A stretch of 64,000 bases of DNA, taken from Bryopsis sp. KO-2023 (lineage: Eukaryota > Chlorophyta > Ulvophyceae > Bryopsidales > Bryopsidaceae). Positions within the stretch are counted from its first letter, which is position 1; each line of letters opens with the position of its first letter. Positions 52,224-64,000 of this stretch are shown here, piece after piece. The notes under the pieces are model-generated. The model did not search any database. It was not told the DNA's origin and saw nothing but the letters and a program-made list of their open reading frames with translations. A program made the position numbers and the translations under genes. The stretch spans positions 1,426,001 through 1,490,000 of the forward strand of contig BSYQ01000015.1 of assembly GCA_030272585.1 (NCBI GenBank), in the 5' to 3' direction.

Positions 52224-55200
52224 ATGGCGAACATCGAGGAATTCTCGAGTAAATCTTTCAATGTCACGGATTGGATCAACTCTGCATGCGCCAGCCGGCC
52301 CGAGGAGGAGGCGCCGGATCGGTAACCCCCCCCCACACCACCTGGGAGTTTTTCTGGACAAAATTATTGCTAAAAATCATCTAAACATAGAACTAGGTCT
52401 GCTTGTCTGATGCACAGATCTTTGATCTTTGAAGTGATTTCTTTTTTGTGATTTTGATTTTAGCACTAGTTTGTGGGGTGCTTAGAAAATGGGCATTTTT
52501 TTTTTGGTTCCAGGAATTGGGAAATGAAGGATCTGTAACAAAAAAAAAGCTTTGTCTGTGCACTCTTGTTTTTCAGTTATACAGTCTGTTCATGACCAAG
52601 GAGAAAAATAAAATAAAGTTTTGCAGCAATTCCACACGCCATCGATTTCTCTTTTTTATTTTGAGTTTGATCCCTTTAATCTTTAAATTTTGATTCCTTC
52701 ATTTTCTTATTTTTCTTTTGTTTTTCAATTTTCTTAATTTTCTTTTTTTAATTTTTTGGGGGGGGATGCACCACACAGCTTTTTAGCTGAACTTGAAATG
52801 AAGCTTCAGTTGAATTGCGAGGATCTGGAAGTCCATCTGGAGGATTGCACTTCGCAAGTTTTGAGGAGGATTCCATTTGTCATGCAAGAAATTTCGAGAA
52901 TGCAGGTCAGCAAATAATTTTTCACTTTTTTTCCATAATTTCCAAATTGTGTGTCTGAATGGGACGAAACTGGGGTTAAGCTTTCTTTGGAGGAAAATAA
53001 ATATTGAAATGATTGGATCATATGAAAAGAAAAAAAAAGGACCATACCCCTTGTTTTAAATCTAAGATTGAACTGTTGATTCTCTTAATTATTTTGGCCC
53101 GGACTTATTTTTCGTCATGTGCCCAAATGTCTGAAAAAAATTCCGGCATAAAAATATTCAGTCGAAGATTTGGCGAATTTTGGCCTGATTGGTGAATGAA
53201 AATTCCGGCCAATTTTTTTTTCCAGCAAAAAACAGTTGGGCCAAAAAAAAAATGCTCTGTGGTATAATTTCACAAAAAGAATTTCGATAATCACACAAAG
53301 AGGATCAAATCAAAGGTGTCAAAATGAAATTCCGGAAAAGTTACGTTCTGCCAAATTTGAGAGCTTTTTTTCCCCTTCTTTCGGTTAGTTTTTATAATTT
53401 TAATCATTTTCTTTTTTAGCTGAAAAATATACCTTTTGTTTATTGTTTTTCAGGGGGAAATGAAAGATCTACAAAGTGGAGTCGTGAGCTTGGCAAAAGA
53501 TTTGAAAAGGGAGCGCAATTTTGCTGAAGATGCTGTTTCTGGTATCTTAAACCTTGTATTTTTTTATTTGACATTTTTCACAGATCCACTGTGCCGTGTC
53601 ACTTCCCACCACATCCCAAACTTTTTAGGAAATGTAATTCTCAGTATGTGTTTTTCTTTTCTGTTTTTTTTTTTTCTCAGTTATGCTCGATAGGAAAAGT
53701 GACGCTGTGGTGTGGATGAGCAGGGAATTTTTATTTTACTTCATCTTTAGAGAAATTGCCCATTTTTAATTTATTGTTTTTGGGTTTTTTTTTGGGGATC
53801 TTTTTGAATCGTCATGAAAAGACCCCGTTCCTCAATTTTGACAAATTTTGGTTTTCACTAAGGCCAGTGATCAAGACACGACCGGTATATTCTTTTTTAA
53901 ATTGAAATTAATTTACACATGGCCAAAAGGCGGAGCGCAGCCCGTTCACGGAAATGTGTTGTAGGCCGACTCAGAAAGAAACCTCCGTAGCATTCATTAA
54001 TGTCCATATCTAGCTATCTACCCCACGGTATTTATGATATGCTGGAAAAACTTGAATGAGTGTGAGTGTGTTTTCTTTTAACTATTGGGTTAGTTTCGGT
54101 GGTATGCTATAGGCATCAAAGATGCTGATCGAGTGAAAAGGAACATGGAGGCTGCATGCAACACGTTAAAGGTGGGCTGAAAAACCAATGTCTTGAAAAT
54201 TGTGGCTTCAGGCTGATATTTTTATTTTATTTTGGACAGGTGTTCTTTAAAAAAAAAAATCTATTCTATTCTCCTCTTGTTTTTGTTTTTTTGTTTTTTA
54301 TATGTTGGTAAACTATGACAAAAGAAAGGAAACCCCTCAAACATTCAAGAATGACAGAAAGAGAGGGAAGAGAGAACATTTTTATCATCCATTGCAAACT
54401 AAAAATACATGTCACACTTTTTATACATGTCACACTTTTTTTCACTCCTGATCCATCCACATCCCTGAACTAGCACTCGGAAAAAAAAAAAAAAGAGAAA
54501 AAAAAATGAGTCCTGGTTCGTATTCGCTTTCGACCGACCATTTTTCTCAACCATCACTCCACCATGGGGAATCTACACACTTTTTTTTTATCTTTCTCAC
54601 ACTTTTTTCTGTCTAAACAGGAAGCAACCGACCTTTCTGACCTGTTCGCTCGAGTGGATGGTGTCTTTGCCAAAGGAAATGTGACTGACATGGCTGAAGT
54701 GCTTTCCACGATGAGAAGGAGTTTGGCATTGGTGTCAGATGTTCCAGAGTTCAGAGGGGGAAATGAAAAAATCAAGGTGCGAGAAAACTGCACCGGAATA
54801 AATGCGGGGTTTTTTTTTCATGGCCCTCCACAACTGGAGTTATCAGTTTAAAAATAAGAAAAAAGACTTGAAGACTGAAAAAAAAAAGAGAAAGAGAGCA
54901 GATGCTCTTCTTTTTTGGTATTTTGCAGCCAAAGAAGAAGAAAATTAATTGAAGCCAAGCAGCAAGATTTTTTTTTTTTATTATTATTATTATTATTTTT
55001 TTTTTTGGGGGGGGGCGACTAAAAAAATTCAGGACTGTCATTCCTAAGGAAGTACTGTTGAAGCATCATGTCAGATTTTTAATTTTTTGTTTAATTGCTT
55101 TTGCCAAGGTCTTAGAAGAGAGCTTGGTTGCACGGATAGGTCCCAGATTAGCCGATGCATTGGCAGCTAAGCAAGGTAATTTTTTTTTTTTTTTTTTTTT

Positions 55201-58200
55201 ATTTTGTTTCAATTTTGCGCCCTTTGGTTCGCTCTTCCAGTCGACCAGTTGTACAACTCTCGTGACCAAAATCGCTTGATTTCGGACACGCAAAATCACT
55301 GTTTCAGTCATTGCATCAAAAGAGGACTTGAATCGATGTCTTTCGATTTGAAAATTTGGCAGAAGCTGATTCAAGTGTTTTTCTACACGTCGCCAAATTT
55401 TTGTGATTTTTGAGTTATTTGGTGTGTGTTTGTTAGGGGCCTAGATTTGTCCCCTCTTTTGCTGTGGGGGGGACAAATCTAGCCTCATCTTTCATCCACT
55501 TCCTCAATTAAATTGCACTCAAAAACATGCCCACCAGGGCGTGGTTCTCTCAAATCAGTTAGCGCACTTGAAAAATAACAAAAAAAAATGCCCAGCACGG
55601 CAACAACAGGCACGAATTTTTGGCGAAAAATCGACGATTCAGACGATTTTCGCCTGAATTAAGTCACGATTCGTCGATTACTCACAATTTACGGAGGCAA
55701 TCGGAACGAAACTTTGATGGTGGCTGTGCAATGTTTTTACCATACTACAGTTAAAATTTCGAGGCGTTTCAGAAAGTGGTTGCCTAAAACTTTGGGATAA
55801 AAAAATACTCTCTTATTGGCCACTTTTTGGTCACGAGAGTTGCACAACCACTCAGTCATGATCCATAAATAGAACGGACGATTTTCTTAGTCTTTGTGCA
55901 ATGATGGCGACCCAAATCATAAGAAATGCAACAAATTACCAGAAAAATGCCAACCTGATGTTGAAATGGAGCCCTGTTTTTTGTTTGATAACGACTTGGT
56001 TGTTAATTGGAGAATTTCACATGGTGGTGTTAATTTCTTCCCCCCCCCTTTTTATTTTTTGAAGTCAAACAAGGTTATTTAGAAGGGGTGTGTTGTTTTT
56101 TTTGTGTGCGTGTGTTTTTGCAGGGGAACAAGTCAAAGAGCTGTCAGGTTTGCTGTTGAGCGTCGATCGATATTCCACTCTGGAGCAGCTGTATGCATCT
56201 GCGAGAGCCGCCCAATTCAAAGAAATCGTTCAAACTTTGGCGGCGGGTTTGGAGGCGCCATCCACAACCCCTGCTGGTTTTTCTTCCTTGCTTTCCGATT
56301 GTCAAGTAATGAAAAAAGCTTCTGCAGCTTCTGTTTTTGTTTTTGTTTTTTTTTTGGGGGGGGGGAGGGGTTCCGTGTCAATGCAACTGCCGTCTGCTCA
56401 TCTTAGAAATTTATTATTATTAAGAAAAAGTAAAAAAAACTGTCAAAAAGAAAAGAAATCAAGTGTATCTCGCGTTGTTTTCGTGTTTCAGTGTTTAATA
56501 TGGAACCTTGAAAAATGGTTTCATGAGGATATAAACACATTTACACTAAATATACACATGAATGCCTAACGTAATTGAAGCATTCATTCATTCATAAATA
56601 TATATATATATATACACGCTTGTATATATTGTATTGAAGCCCGAAAGCCTCAAAAAGCAGGGAGCAAGAAGAAAAATCCATCCATTGATGGGTTGATTGG
56701 CTAACTAAATAAAAATATATTTTTTTTGCCTAAATAGGATGGCATTCTGGCAACCGTGGAGAGTGAACTGCAATGGTGTGATTCGGTGCTGCCTGAAAAC
56801 TCATCAGAGCTCGTCTTACGAATGCTCAAGGTCATTCTGGAAGAAGTGAATGGGTGAGGTGCAACAGGGTGTCATATGTCTGACAATATATATTGTGCGT
56901 CTGTTTTCAGTGGATTTCCACAGAGATTCAATGAGTTTTAAGGGTTTTTGTTTGAAGCAATTCGAATGGCATGCCCTTGCATCCTCTCCAAATTCTTCTT
57001 TCAGTCAAAATCCCCAGCGATCAATTTCGTTTCGGCTCTTTCCCCCTGTGTTTGACCTTTTTTGTTTGTTTTTTTCATTTCCTGTTTTCTTTTAGAGTAA
57101 TCCATTCAAGCTTGGCCAGACTGGCCTCCCTCCCCACATCCCTGATGGCACAGCAAACCACGTTGGCATTCTTTCACAGTCTGGCCAGGACTCTGGCTCC
57201 AGTGACTGACCTGGAGGGCATCTCAGCAATCACCTCGTTGCTGTTTCAGCCCTTTGAATCCGAAGTTCGGAGATACGCTGTCTTAGAAAAGGAGGAGCTG
57301 ATTTCAACCGTCGAGAAGTTTTCGTCGGGGGTGGAGGTCATGGAGGGGGAGCGGGAGGTTGGGGTGGAGGCCATGGTTTCGAAAATCGTGGAATCGGTGG
57401 GGACGATGTTCAAGGCTGGGGACGAAGCCGTGGAAAGGTGCATGGGATTCACTGGTGAGGATGTGTTGAGGTTTTTTCTGAATGGAAATCACTGATTTGA
57501 GTTTTTGGATGCACCGAAAAAAGGAATGCTGGCGGGTTTTTGAGAGAGGGTTGGAGGAAACGATTGGGTTGTATTAGTTAGGTCATTCTAAGGGGACATG
57601 TCGGGGGGCGTTTCGCCCTAGGGGTTTAATATTATTAGAATGACTGTTATTTGTGCTGCTTTTTAGGTGGAACAGAGCTGGGGTCCCTCCTCCCTGCAAT
57701 GGATTCAGCCCTCGATCGATATTACCTGTGGCTGCTGTCCAGCTTGAAAACCATTCGATCGAAGAGTCTGGGTGGGGCTGCAGGGGGGCCGGGCTCCCCG
57801 GCAGACATGGCTTCTGTGCTGCAGTTGTTGAGGGTTTCTTGCCGATTGGAGGATCGAATCGGAGACTTGACCAAGAAGCTGCGGGATGCCCTGGTTGGGT
57901 TGGCACCCAAACTGAAGGAAGCTGCGTCTGACATAAGGGCCAACCTTTCCGATCTGGCCACCAGCAGGTGCGGTGTATGTATGGATTTCACAAAACGTGT
58001 GTGTGTCCAGAATCTGTAGGTGTTATGCTTTACAATTCGATAAGTTGTTTCACGTTACTCCCACCCCCCCCTCCTCCCTCAATTTCAAAATTGGAGGATG
58101 TGTTTTTTTGTGAAATTTATCAAATTGGCCAATTTGTTCATTTTACAAAAAAATTACTTTTGCAACCCCCACCCCCTTCCAAAAAAAAAAGATCGTCATG

Positions 58201-59971
58201 CAATGCAAAATGACTCATCAAATTCGTAAAGCCTTAAAGAATCCTGTAGTGCTGGACATATATATATCAATGGCAAAGATGCACGAAATGGGGTGGCGGC
58301 CATGGTCTTTTCTGAATTTCAATTATTGAACGAATGAAGTGAAACAGTTTCGTTAAAAATTGGGTTGTTCTGTCGAAGAGGGGGAACAATAAATTGTTTG
58401 ATTATTTAAAAAAAACGATCGATTGTTATGCTGTTGGAGTCCATAACGTGGTTTGATTTTTCGATTTATTTTTTTGTTTTTCAGACTGCAAGGGGACCCT
58501 GCTAGTTTGAAATCCCTGATCACCTTGGTGAGCGATGCTGAGGCCTTGCAATTTTCAGCCATCCCGCTGTCGGAAAGAGCTCATAACGGATTCAAAGCAG
58601 CTTCCGAAGCTTTGGTTTTCGATGTGCTGATGAGAAAATTGAGGGAAAATATGTCCGGTAAAAAAAAAAAGAAAAAAAAAGCAAATTGCATGGGGGAAAA
58701 CCACCCGGCGACAATATTTATTTATTTAAGTATTTATTTTCTTTCTTTCTTTCTTTTTTTTTTTTTAATTTGGGCCAGTGACTGTAGCAACACTTATCTG
58801 AGTTTTCTGTGACCTCGTTTGCATTCCACCTCTAGTTTTATTCAAAATAATGGACACCCTAAAAAAAGCTAAGGGGGGGGGGGGGTGTTAGATTTTGCAT
58901 TTCACTGAAAATGAACGAAGCAGTACAGTGTATAATGTGTTTGTGGATTTTTCCTAGGACTGGCAAAAATGCCAGAGTGGTCGAAAGGTGCAATGAGCTC
59001 CGGTGGGGTCAACCTGCCACAATTCAGTGCCTATGCTTTACCCTATGTGACTTCCAGGTGGGTGCACTCTGCAGTTTTATTTTTACTTCCGTTTTTCTAT
59101 GTCTGGATGTTTTTTGATCGGATGGACCAGGTCGAAATGCATCCAGGATATTTAAAAAAAGAAAAAGAAAGTGTGTAATTCTATATTTGGGAAGGCTTCT
59201 TTTTTTCTGTTTTTTTTTTTCCGCTGCACAGCTTCTTATTTTTTCTGCACACTTCTTTTTCACATGCTGGATTCAGGCTTTTGACTTTTTTTTAAATGAA
59301 CCATTGTTGCATGTGTCACGTGGTATTTGTTTCATTATTTGAATGCTCGAGTTTCTTGTGTTGGCATGGGTGGGGTATTTCAGCGGAGAATACTTGATGG
59401 TTTTACCCCAACAGCTGGAAGCCCTGGTGGGCGGTGAAGGGGAAGAAGAAAAACAACTGGAGGAGGAGGAAGAGCTGGCTGGAATCTGGCTGGACAAGGT
59501 ACTCCAATCCTTGCCGATCTAAAACCCATCCACCCTGGAATTCAACTCCACCACTCCAGACATCCATCCAAAACCACTGACTACTTTTTCCCCTCAATGT
59601 AATTTGATGTTTGTTTGTTTGTTTTTCCCCTCATCGAAAAGTTCCCCGTTTTATTGTTACACTGTGTGTTTCAGATCGTGAGTGGGGCGGCTGAGCTCTA
59701 CGCGGACGAAATTCTTCAAATCCCGTCTTTGACCGCGCAAGGGTGCGCCCAATTGGCCGCCGACGTTCAGTACTTCGGTAACATCCTCTCTGCCATGGGG
59801 TTCGCCCCATCAGAAGACCTCAACATTATCGAAAAGGCGCTGGGGATGTCCACCGAGGAGCTCAAGCAAGCTGCCGGTGTTCTCAATCCGACGGGCAGAG
59901 ATGTTGTGTGGGTCAGCATGGGGAAAAAAAGAGGGGTGGTAGCGCTGGAAAAGCCTGCCGGAAAGCAATGA
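52224..59971 (+). CDS. COG7: conserved oligomeric Golgi complex subunit 7
   Basis: Fourteen exons: 52224-52321, 52779-52905, 53454-53541, 54113-54171, 54621-54776, 55109-55175, 56124-56305, 56738-56853, 57096-57454, 57667-57967, 58485-58657, 58958-59057, 59384-59498, 59675-59971; 745 residues, close to the roughly 770 of animal COG7. The start is typical (FNVTDWINSAC, compare DVKEWINAA in animals). A coiled-coil N-terminal region follows (AELEMKLQLNCEDLEVHLED, MKDLQSGVVSLAKDLKRE), then a helical body. A conserved late block reads GEYLMVLPQQLEAL, and the C-terminal helices include YADEILQIPSLTAQGCAQL. COG7 sits in lobe B of the COG tether, which directs retrograde vesicle traffic within the Golgi and is needed for glycosylation enzyme recycling. 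All phases are consistent. Long introns (up to about 950 bases) carry homopolymer runs. Confidence 0.92.
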
Positions 59972-60527
59972 TTGCTGATGGGAGGGGTTTGGGAGTGCAG
60001 GTTGCAACCACCCAATTGGGTGGTGAAAACAGAGGAGGGGAGTTGAATGTATAAATTTGTATTCAGGATGCCGTGGGGGGTATTTGCGACCAACTACAGT
60101 TTTTCATTCGCAGGTTAGAAAAGAGTCCTGGTGAAACAGCTTGCAGTTCCGATCGTTGTAAGATAATTGGCATCAGCACTGGAGCGCCACTCTTCCCGAG
60201 TTCACGAAACTCTCACATGTTTGTCGCTGATCAGTGTTGTTTTGGGGGGGGATAGATACCGAACACATAAAAACGCCCACTGTGGCATCTCAGTCGCAGC
60301 AGCTGAGCTGAAACGAAGGGATGTCACGAAAGGCACTGAAGACTATGTTGAACTTCCAAATCCCACATGTGTGACTGTGCTATCTGCACACCACAGCGAA
60401 CAAATAAAAGTTGGCCAACTGTGTTATCAAACGATCGAGTGTTGATTCCTTTTTTGCGCTGGCGTCTAGACGTGTGTTTTTTGTCAGTACCTACCTCCCT
60501 CCTGTCGCTTTGACTTCACCTTGTGCT
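59972..60527. other. spacer between COG7 and the PhoX-like gene
   Basis: Short tandem spacer holding the COG7 3' UTR and the promoter of the next gene. No gene or strong motif was recognised. Confidence 0.6.
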
Positions 60528-63272
60528 ATGCTCTTTCCGAGGCTGTTCTTCGTGTTTGTCTCATTCGCAATCGTAACTGCCAAATTGGACTGGGATGAGA
60601 TCGACGTCGCCGACACTAACGTCGACAAGCATGGCGTGTTGTCTTCCCAAACTGTATTTATAGACGGAAAGGAAGTGAGCGCAGGGTATGCACTGAGCAG
60701 ACCTATGCGTTATGCGTTAACCACGCGGCGTTGTGTTGTTCGCTGATCGCCTGGACGTTTTCTGCATCCAGATACAAAGACCTGATCAGGAGCGGCGCTG
60801 AGGACCCCAGAGGGTCCGGGGCAGTATATGGACAACACCTTGACCAGAATGGAGAGTCCATGCCTGAGGTGAGAGGGCCGCCATACGGCGGCACTGTTTT
60901 CGGTGGCGACTGAAAACCAAGATGGATCTTTCGTATTGGACTGTGTCTTCTTCCAACGTTACTCGACGTTACAAAGTGTGAAATTCCGCTGTGCGCACCC
61001 AGATCAGCGTCGATTCCAAAGGACCCCGAGGTGGACGTAATAAGTCTACCATCGATGTTAGCCACAGCCCCGACTTCAGCAGCTTGCTCCAGGTTGGGGA
61101 CAAAATTTTCATGCTCACCCACTTCGAGTTCCCCAACCCGGGATCCACCTACTTGGTTGAGCTCAGCCAGGACAACGACACAGGAATCTTGACAGTCATG
61201 GGGTACGCATCTTGTTTTGCACAGTTGCAGGCCACCTTTTGACCCCAACTTGCACTGATGAATCTCCCATGCCCAGCTAGTCACCATGCATGCTGTGGCA
61301 TTTCGAGGATGGATCCTCATGTGCATCTCCATAGGGAGATGTAAGAATTGAAGGGACATGATATACATGATATATGGTATAAATGCGCATATGTGACACT
61401 ATTATAGGTTTGAGCCCATTGACTGGTCTAGATTTGGTGGCCTGTGGGCCCCATGTGCTGGCTCCGTTTCCCCCTGGGGAAGCCACTTGGGATCTGAGGA
61501 GGGTCCTCCCAATGCTAAAGAGATGCTTGTTGAATCCATGGAGGTGATCACAACGAATGAATGCCTAGCAAGGACTCTCTCTCTTTGGATCAACCTCAAC
61601 GTTTTCACCCTGGGTGTGTGTCTGGACCCTCAACCCCTCTTGTTAATTTCTTGCAGGAGTGGGATGCCTTGAAGACAAATGGAGATGACACCACCCCACG
61701 GGGGACTGAAAGCATGCTGAGGTACTTTGGGAAGTACCCCAACGAGTTGACGGCCGAATATTTGAACAACTTCAAGCCGTACAACTATGGATACCCATGG
61801 GAGGTGAAGGTCAAGGAGGATGGCTCCTACACCAACGTGAAGCACTACTCCATGGGAAGGACTTCCATTGAGCTCCCATATGTGATGCCAGACAAAAAGA
61901 CTGTATACATCACCGATGATGGGCTCAACAGGGTTCTCACCATGTTTGTGGCCGAAAAGTGAGTTTGCATTCCAGGGTTGAACGCATGCATGATGTGCCT
62001 GTGCACGACTACTGTAGATAAATGGATGCTTTTCTTTGCCAGGGAGGAGGACTTGACCTGCGGTAGGCTGTACGCAGCCAAAGCCACCCAGAAAGACGGG
62101 GACGGTGGCGGCATTTTCGACATCGAGTGGATCGAGCTCGGCGAGTCTGCATGTGATGACGACTTTGCCGAGCTGGCAGGCAAGATGTCGTTCGACGACA
62201 TTTTTGAGTATCAGGATGCCAAGAACGCAATCAAGAAGGAGGACATGTGCCCGTATGGATTCACTGTTGTGAATACGGATGTCGACTGGGAGTGCTTGAA
62301 AGTGAAGGAGGGCATGGAGCAGTTCGCCTCGAGGTTCGAGACGAGAAGATATGCTGGCATGCTAGGCGCCACCACTGAGTGGAATAAATGGGAGGGGATC
62401 ACTTACTCCCCCAGGAGGAGGAAGCTCTACACTGCGATGTCCTTCATTGCAAAGGGAATGGAGGGGTCCAGGAGCAACGGAGTCAAGAATGACAAGTATG
62501 TACACGGGCAACACATTGTGTTGAACACACCCATCTTAAAATCTATGTTGACCTTTTGATGAATTGGACGCTCCGAAGGGGCATTCATCACTCGAGCTCG
62601 CAAAATTCGACCTACAGTTGAATCTAGTTTGTCTTTTTGCAGGTTTGACATTGGTGGAAGCAACCACATCGATTTGGCGTATAATGATTGCGGTTGCGTG
62701 TATGTCATGGATGTGGACGACATGTACTGGGCAGAAAAAATGTACCCGCTCATCTGTGGAGTGCCGATCACGGGCGATGAAAACAACAGATGCGATTTGG
62801 TAAAAAGCCCATAAAATTACCCTTCTGTCGACAGCAAGAACCTCTGTAGATATGCAGGCGTAGAGTTTTCCTTTGGATGGTTTCCACTGGACGCCACCCA
62901 AGGTCATAAAAAATCCTATGTGTGGATGTTGGGTGTTTACAGGATAGCATCGCCAACCCAGACAACGTTGCAATGGTGGAGGAGCACGATGGGTTGTTGA
63001 TCGGAGAGGACACCAGGCGCCACCAAAACGACGTCGTGTGGTACTACGATTTAAAGACAAACGACATGAAAAGAATTTTCTCTACACCATACGGGGCAGA
63101 AACAACAGGGCCTTTCTGGTATCCCGACATCAACGGGTGGTCCTACATGATGGTGGTTGTTCAGCATCCATACGGCGAATCCGACAGAGAAAAGCGATAT
63201 GATCCTGCTGCTACTGGCATTGAAGGGTACATCGGCTATATTGGACCTATCAAAGCTGAATACTCGCTTTAA
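60528..63272 (+). CDS. PhoX/DUF839-type secreted phosphatase
   Basis: Eight exons: 60528-60685, 60772-60868, 61003-61202, 61408-61543, 61657-61958, 62043-62495, 62643-62799, 62943-63272; 610 residues. Residues 1-18 (MLFPRLFFVFVSFAIVTA) are a signal peptide. Residues 165-183 (WAPCAGSVSPWGSHLGSEE) match the PhoX motif around the iron-ligand cysteine (NCAGGxTPWGTWLTCEE); C168 and E182/E183 correspond. The later MGRTSIELPYVMPDKKTVYI and NPDNVAMVEEHDGLLIGEDT match further PhoX blocks, although the usual His before Glu in GRxSHE is Ile here. PhoX enzymes are Ca/Fe-dependent alkaline phosphatases that release phosphate from organic esters outside the cell. An extracellular or periplasmic-type role under phosphate stress is likely but inferred. 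Activity of this divergent copy is uncertain. Confidence 0.85.
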
Positions 63273-64000
63273 AAAGGGCGCTCGTCACAAATGTCGATCA
63301 GGGATGCTGCATCATGATGTCTGATTCCTTGCCCAAGTTTTTTTGTGGGTTTCTGTGGACTATATTTTATCGCATAACCCACAATTCTGGCACCAATTGA
63401 TAATCTTAGTTTGAAATATTTGAGAAATTCTGATGAGTTAATATGATGATTGTTTTGGGGATGGTAAAACCTAAGTGTAGAACAATCGATATTGATCGAT
63501 AATTCAATCTAAAGAAGAGGTAAATTATTCCGATCAGTTTTGGTTTTAGTGTCATATACAGGAATAGATCGGGGGGAGAGCATGAGTATTGGAATTGTAT
63601 ATACGGAAACGCAATGGATCATTGTTTTGTTTTTCGCAAGTCATGATACTGTAAAAGAAAAATCCAGCATCCAATATTATACATTGTATGGAATTGTGTG
63701 TGTGTCAACTGATGCCCAGAGTGGAGTGCAATCAAAATTCTTCACGAGTAGAGCTCGTTTTTCTCCTCACAGTCGGTCAACCCAACGTTGATATCCTCCA
63801 CATTCCATAGGATAAGATATTCCCACAACAGATATGATCTCATAAATCCCTTTGCGCTGCTGTGCAAAAAGATGGTCCATATACGTGAAAGTTGCATCTT
63901 CCAGGGCCCCCAAACTTACTGACGGTGCAACAATACATCCCTAATAGGGATGTTGCGCAAAACTACGTAGCTCCCAATTTACGCAGCCACGTCACGTACG
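63273..64000. other. 3' flank of the PhoX-like gene
   Basis: AT-rich 3' flank; no gene recognised up to the window edge. The last bases contain ACGT-rich sequence (CACGTCACGTACG). Confidence 0.5.

Overview
The window is nuclear DNA of a eukaryote with many spliceosomal introns. It carries 12 protein genes whose exons can be joined by GT-AG rules with phases that close exactly; they use the standard code. A plant/algal-type TTTAGGG tract, a PhoX-like phosphatase and a REF6/ELF6-like JmjC protein suggest a microalga or related protist, but the species is not identifiable from the sequence. Introns and spacers are crowded with homopolymer runs (A, T, G or C of 8-26), so most long reading frames in spacers are low-complexity artefacts.

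Layout: 1-158 is the end of a beta-tubulin gene (+). 1087-3431 (+) and 6047-7490 (-) are two tail-to-tail paralogues for secreted cysteine-rich proteins with one fungal-type LysM-like domain each, with a pogo-like MITE (4876-5423) between them. 8475-11424 (+) is a small leucine-rich-repeat protein with one repeat per exon. 12764-16688 (-) is a four-membrane-span protein with a long helical loop. 19309-24274 (+) is a JmjN/JmjC histone demethylase. 27370-34082 (+) is a DENN-domain protein. 34083-41264 is a gene-poor, low-complexity spacer with a long inverted repeat. 41265-44871 (-) is a Gir2/RWDD1 homologue, head-to-head with 45571-47747 (+), a CCDC130/CWC16 splicing factor. 49796-51972 (-) is a second four-span membrane protein, 251 bp head-to-head with 52224-59971 (+), subunit 7 of the COG tethering complex. 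60528-63272 (+) is a secreted PhoX/DUF839-type phosphatase.

The genes do not form one pathway. Functions include cytoskeleton, extracellular carbohydrate binding, chromatin, vesicle traffic (DENN, COG7), translation-factor GTPase support (Gir2), splicing (CCDC130) and phosphate acquisition (PhoX). Neighbours are often divergent, and several pairs may share promoters.

The most interesting structures are: the phase-1, module-like exon architecture of the LysM pair; a copy of the DENN gene's 3' end lying antisense inside the last intron of the neighbouring Gir2 gene; the telomere-like array framed by inverted 15-mers in the Gir2/CCDC130 divergent promoter; the pogo-like MITE; and two unassigned four-span membrane proteins. 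All exon models are manual and unsupported by transcripts.
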